Translations under genes and position numbers: made by a program
The notes under the pieces: generated by a model
The model's input: the letters and a program-made list of their open reading frames with translations, nothing else
The model's database searches: none
What the model was told of the DNA's origin: nothing
Shown: piece after piece, positions 61,044-64,000 of the stretch
How the letters are laid out: each line of letters opens with the position of its first letter
Numbering within the stretch: the stretch's first letter is position 1
Assembly: GCF_002218085.1 (NCBI RefSeq)
Contig: NZ_BDUC01000001.1
Location: 62,001-126,000, forward strand
DNA: 64,000 nucleotides
Origin: Tolypothrix sp. NIES-4075
GTDB taxonomy: Bacteria; Cyanobacteriota; Cyanobacteriia; Cyanobacteriales; Nostocaceae
Reading direction: 5' to 3'

Positions 61044-62159
61044 ATGAAATATTCAAAAAAAACTGTTGTACTCTACATAATCACAAAGCCTGAGATTGGT
61101 GGCACTCAGCAACATCTTTACGAATTGATCGCAAATTTTCATAAAGGTTATGAATTGCATCTGGCAACCAGCAGCTTCGGTTTCCTCACGGAACTTGTTA
61201 GCAGTTTAGAAGTTCCTGTATATTTCATGTCAAATTTGAATCGTGATATCAAATTATCAAATGATTTTCTAGCTATCAAAGAATGTATTTCATTAATCAA
61301 AAAAATTAAACCAGATATCATCCATGCAGCCAGTAGTAAAGCTGGTGTGGTAGCACGTATCGCTGGATGGGTTTGCAAAATACCTGTTGTATTCACCGCT
61401 CACGGTTGGGGATTTACTCCTGGAAGCCCAAAACTTCGTGGATTCATTGCATTGATATCTGAAAAATTATTGACACCATTAACAGCAAAACTGATCTGCG
61501 TTTGTGAGAGCGATCGCCAACTAGCTCTAAGTCTTGGAGTTGGTAATCAAAATTCACTCTGCACTATTCGCAATGGTATTGCTAACAATCCTGTGCCTAT
61601 TGCTAATTCTTTACAACAGCCACCTAAACTGATTATGGTGGCACGTTTTAACGAACAAAAAGACCAAACTACATTACTGAAAGCGATCGCTCAATTGTCT
61701 AACCACCACTACCACCTTGATTTGGTTGGTAGTGGTTCATCTCTGGAATTTTGCAAAGATTTAGCACATTCCCTTGGAATTGCAGAAAAAGTTTCTTTTT
61801 TAGGTGACAGAACAGATGTACCCAATTTATTAGCCCAATCTCAAATCTTTATTCTCAGTACCCATTATGAAGGTTTGCCTATCAGTATTCTAGAAGCTAT
61901 GCGTGCTGGTCTACCTGTTGTGGCAACTAGCGTCAATGGTATTCCTGAAGAAGTTGAGCATGGTAAAACAGGCTTACTAGTACCGCGTAAAGATGTACAA
62001 GCACTGGCTAACGCATTGCAAACTCTCATTCAGTCTCCTGACCTTCGTCAGCAAATGGGTGAAGCAGGTAGACAAAAATTTGAACAAGAATTTACAGTTG
62101 AGCGAATGATAAATGAGACTAAAGCAGTATACGAAGAAATACTAAAAAAAACCAAATAA
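61044..62159 (+). CDS. Family 4 glycosyltransferase
   Basis: 371 aa from ATG at 61044 (an upstream TTG at 61035 is possible). GT-B fold: LYIITKPEIGGTQQHLYELI, FTAHGWGFTPGSPK, LIMVARFNEQKDQTTLLKAI, FLGDRTDVPNLLAQSQIFIL and EGLPISILEAMRAGLPVVAT. It starts 16 bp after the preceding GT4 gene, so the two are probably co-translated. Confidence 0.93.
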   Translation: MKYSKKTVVLYIITKPEIGGTQQHLYELIANFHKGYELHLATSSFGFLTELVSSLEVPVYFMSNLNRDIKLSNDFLAIKECISLIKKIKPDIIHAASSKAGVVARIAGWVCKIPVVFTAHGWGFTPGSPKLRGFIALISEKLLTPLTAKLICVCESDRQLALSLGVGNQNSLCTIRNGIANNPVPIANSLQQPPKLIMVARFNEQKDQTTLLKAIAQLSNHHYHLDLVGSGSSLEFCKDLAHSLGIAEKVSFLGDRTDVPNLLAQSQIFILSTHYEGLPISILEAMRAGLPVVATSVNGIPEEVEHGKTGLLVPRKDVQALANALQTLIQSPDLRQQMGEAGRQKFEQEFTVERMINETKAVYEEILKKTK

Positions 62160-62325
62160 ATTATTACAATGTTTTTCCTAGAGGTGAAAACGTAATTTTT
62201 TTTGAGATTGCTTTCTTCGTGAACCATATTTCCTATTTTTTCTGCTAATCACTTTTTCTATTTTTTGAATAGCAATAAGTTTAAACTCGTCAAAAATATC
62301 CTGTTATTCACAGCGTAATTTACAG

Positions 62326-63273
62326 ATGAAATTCTTGAAAAAGAGCATAAAAGAACTGCATTATACATTAGTAAATAGTCTGCCTATTCCCATAGTAAAT
62401 AAACTGCCATTAGGGGCATTAAATAAGAGGGGCAGGTGGTCTATCGGCATTTATTGTGGCGAATCTCCTTTTGATTTAGCCAGTTCTACGGGTGCAAAAA
62501 ATCCCGTACTGACTCGTAGAGATGTATCAGATGTCAGAGCCGCATGTGTTGCAGACCCCTTTATGATTAAAGTTGGGCTAACCTGGTTCATGTTTTTTGA
62601 GGTTTTGAATCAAAGTACACGTCGAGGAGAAATTGCATTTGCAACTAGTGAAGATGGAGCTAGTTGGAAGTATCAAAAGATTGTAATTGCCGAACCATTT
62701 CACTTATCTTATCCCTACGTTTTTGAATGGAAAAATGAATATTACTTGATTCCAGAAAGTCATCAAGCAAACTCAATCCGACTTTATAAGGCATCAAATT
62801 TTCCCACAGAATGGAGTTTCGTTGGCAATCTCCTTAATGATGGATTCTTTGTAGATTCCTCTATTTTCCGTTACGCTGACAAATGGTGGATATTTGCTGA
62901 AACTAATTCCGATCACAAACATGACACCCTGCGTCTTTACTATGCAGAGGATTTGCTCGATTCTTGGTTGGAACACCCAAAGAGTCCAATTGTCAACAAC
63001 AATGCACATATAGCTAGACCAGCTGGTAGAGTTTTGATGATGAATGATAAAATTTTTCGTTTTACTCAAGACTGTCAGCCTGCTTATGGTACTCAGGTAA
63101 GAGCATTTGAGATTATCGAGTTAACGACTACAAATTATCAAGAAAGAGAAATTGAACAAAGTTTAGTGTTGAAACCGAGTAGTTATGGTTGGAATAGTGG
63201 TGGTATGCACCATATTGACCCTCATTTCATCCATGACGGCAAATGGATTGCTTGTGTAGATGGTCGAGGTTAA
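62326..63273 (+). CDS. Beta-propeller sugar-transferase-like protein (GINT1 N-terminal type)
   Basis: 315 aa. Repeated blades: CVADPFMIKVGLTWFMFFEV, EIAFATSEDGASWKYQKIVI, PFHLSYPYVFEWKNEYYLIP, FFVDSSIFRYADKWWIFAET. It matches the five-bladed GH43-like family annotated as the glucosamine inositolphosphorylceramide transferase N-terminal domain, found in bacterial polysaccharide loci. The reaction in bacteria is unproven; it may bind or modify a sugar chain. The final GMHHIDPHFIHDGKWIACVD blade is present, so it seems complete. Confidence 0.78.
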   Translation: MKFLKKSIKELHYTLVNSLPIPIVNKLPLGALNKRGRWSIGIYCGESPFDLASSTGAKNPVLTRRDVSDVRAACVADPFMIKVGLTWFMFFEVLNQSTRRGEIAFATSEDGASWKYQKIVIAEPFHLSYPYVFEWKNEYYLIPESHQANSIRLYKASNFPTEWSFVGNLLNDGFFVDSSIFRYADKWWIFAETNSDHKHDTLRLYYAEDLLDSWLEHPKSPIVNNNAHIARPAGRVLMMNDKIFRFTQDCQPAYGTQVRAFEIIELTTTNYQEREIEQSLVLKPSSYGWNSGGMHHIDPHFIHDGKWIACVDGRG

Positions 63274-63388
63274 ATCCTGGTAAGAATTTGCTTTTTAACA
63301 GGTTTATTTTCAGTCAATCCGAGTTAAAAACTGTTACTGCTGAGTACGGTTTCAATGAGTTTAATCAATGATATAGGAGAAACAAAAT

Positions 63389-64000
63389 ATGCTTATTGTC
63401 ACAAAGAAACTGATTTTTTCAGTAGGGGAAGTCTGGTTTGATGAAGAACCAGGGGAAATACATGATGTAGATGCACTCCATTACATGCAATGGACGCACC
63501 CAATTGAGAGTGTTCAGTCTGATGAATTTCACACAAGACTGATAGACCTAACTAAAAGTCATGATGAACTCTATGAAAGTATAGGTAAGAATGACAGATA
63601 TAAGATTAGGCGAGCAGAGCAAAAAGATGATGTTGTTTATGAATATTGGGAACAACCTGACTCTGATATTATCAAGATTTTTTCTGATTTCTATGATTTA
63701 TTTGCTTTACAAAAAGGTTTGTCTAAGATGAACAGAAGTAGACTAAAAAAACGCGCAGAAGCTGGAGTTCTAGATATTTCATGTGTCAAGTTAAAAGATG
63801 GTAGTCCTCTGGTTTGGCATGTTTACTATCGTAGTAAAAATAGAGTGTGTCTTTCGTATTCTGCGTCTCTTAAAAAAAATGACGATACTTCTTATCAGTC
63901 AATCTTAGGAAGGGCAAATCGTTACCATCACTGGCAGGATATAGTGAGATTTAAAAATTCAGGAATTGGGATTTATGATTGGGGAGGTTGGTATGTTGGT
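63389..64000 (+). CDS. FemAB/GNAT-like acyltransferase, truncated by window end
   Basis: First 204 codons of a frame still open at 64000. ATG 63389 has AGGAGA eight bases upstream. N-terminus LIVTKKLIFSVGEVWFDEEP; then DLTKSHDELYESIGKNDRYK with basic IRRAEQKDD; and SKMNRSRLKKRAEAGVLDIS. Later HVYYRSKNRVCLSYSAS and GIYDWGGWYVG recall FemAB-type GNAT acyltransferases in polysaccharide loci. It may acylate a sugar of the exopolysaccharide (inference). The C-terminal part lies outside. Confidence 0.65.
   Translation, partial: MLIVTKKLIFSVGEVWFDEEPGEIHDVDALHYMQWTHPIESVQSDEFHTRLIDLTKSHDELYESIGKNDRYKIRRAEQKDDVVYEYWEQPDSDIIKIFSDFYDLFALQKGLSKMNRSRLKKRAEAGVLDISCVKLKDGSPLVWHVYYRSKNRVCLSYSASLKKNDDTSYQSILGRANRYHHWQDIVRFKNSGIGIYDWGGWYVG

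Overview
The window looks like chromosomal DNA of a filamentous, probably heterocyst-forming cyanobacterium (Nostocales-like). The reasons are: very frequent GCGATCGC (HIP1) octamers; heptameric short tandem repeats (STRR type, e.g. CCCCAGT, CCATTAC, TTAGTTG) between genes; cyanobacterium-specific genes (ndhM, ferredoxin-type narB, nitrate-reductase-associated protein); and a small protein resembling the Npun_R1517/Asr1734 heterocyst-differentiation family. No rRNA, tRNA or CRISPR array was found.

Layout. 1-5.9 kb: the 3' part of narB, a rhodanese/membrane-protein pair, a LuxR regulator, a PsiE-like membrane protein, a nitrate-reductase-associated protein and a DJ-1/PfpI protein. 6.3-13.1 kb: a signalling island with an FHA-PrsW intramembrane protease, an unknown protein, a CHAT-FHA (caspase-like) protein and a zinc-ribbon PP2C phosphatase. 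13.8-21.9 kb: a phytase-like exported protein, ndhM, the heterocyst regulator with a short-ORF leader, a response regulator, a GT2 glycosyltransferase, a C-terminal processing protease and a YdcF protein. 22-25.2 kb: a decayed conflict-type locus (EACC1-like small protein, CHAT N-terminal scrap, TPR tail) full of palindromic repeats, next to a REP-associated tyrosine transposase (RAYT) that itself carries those repeats. 25.2-34.3 kb: recJ with an in-frame repeat insertion, a GNAT, a Cas4/RecB-like nuclease, two very small membrane proteins, and a divergent HTH-STAND NTPase with 14 WD40 repeats. 34.3-45.4 kb: a candidate orphan TnpB-type RNA/IS right end abutting def, a KaiC-like/receiver/histidine-kinase operon, a LysR regulator, a TrpD2-like protein, a ferritin-like hydrolase gene broken by an amber codon, a metallo-beta-lactamase-fold protein without its main metal ligands, panD and ppa. 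46.2-51.4 kb: an ISAzo13-like insertion sequence next to a DUF362 gene, aspA, pgsA and an orphan HicB. 51.4-64 kb: an exopolysaccharide locus (galE, initiating sugar transferase, Wzc-like co-polymerase/kinase, Wzx flippase, membrane protein, two GT4 enzymes, a beta-propeller transferase-like protein and a truncated FemAB-like acyltransferase).

The clearest themes are (i) nested phosphorylation/proteolysis signalling (FHA, PP2C, CHAT, PrsW); (ii) intact and decayed NTPase/CHAT/WD40 conflict-type modules; and (iii) strong remodelling of coding sequences by palindromic repeats, with in-frame insertions in narB, recJ and the RAYT gene.
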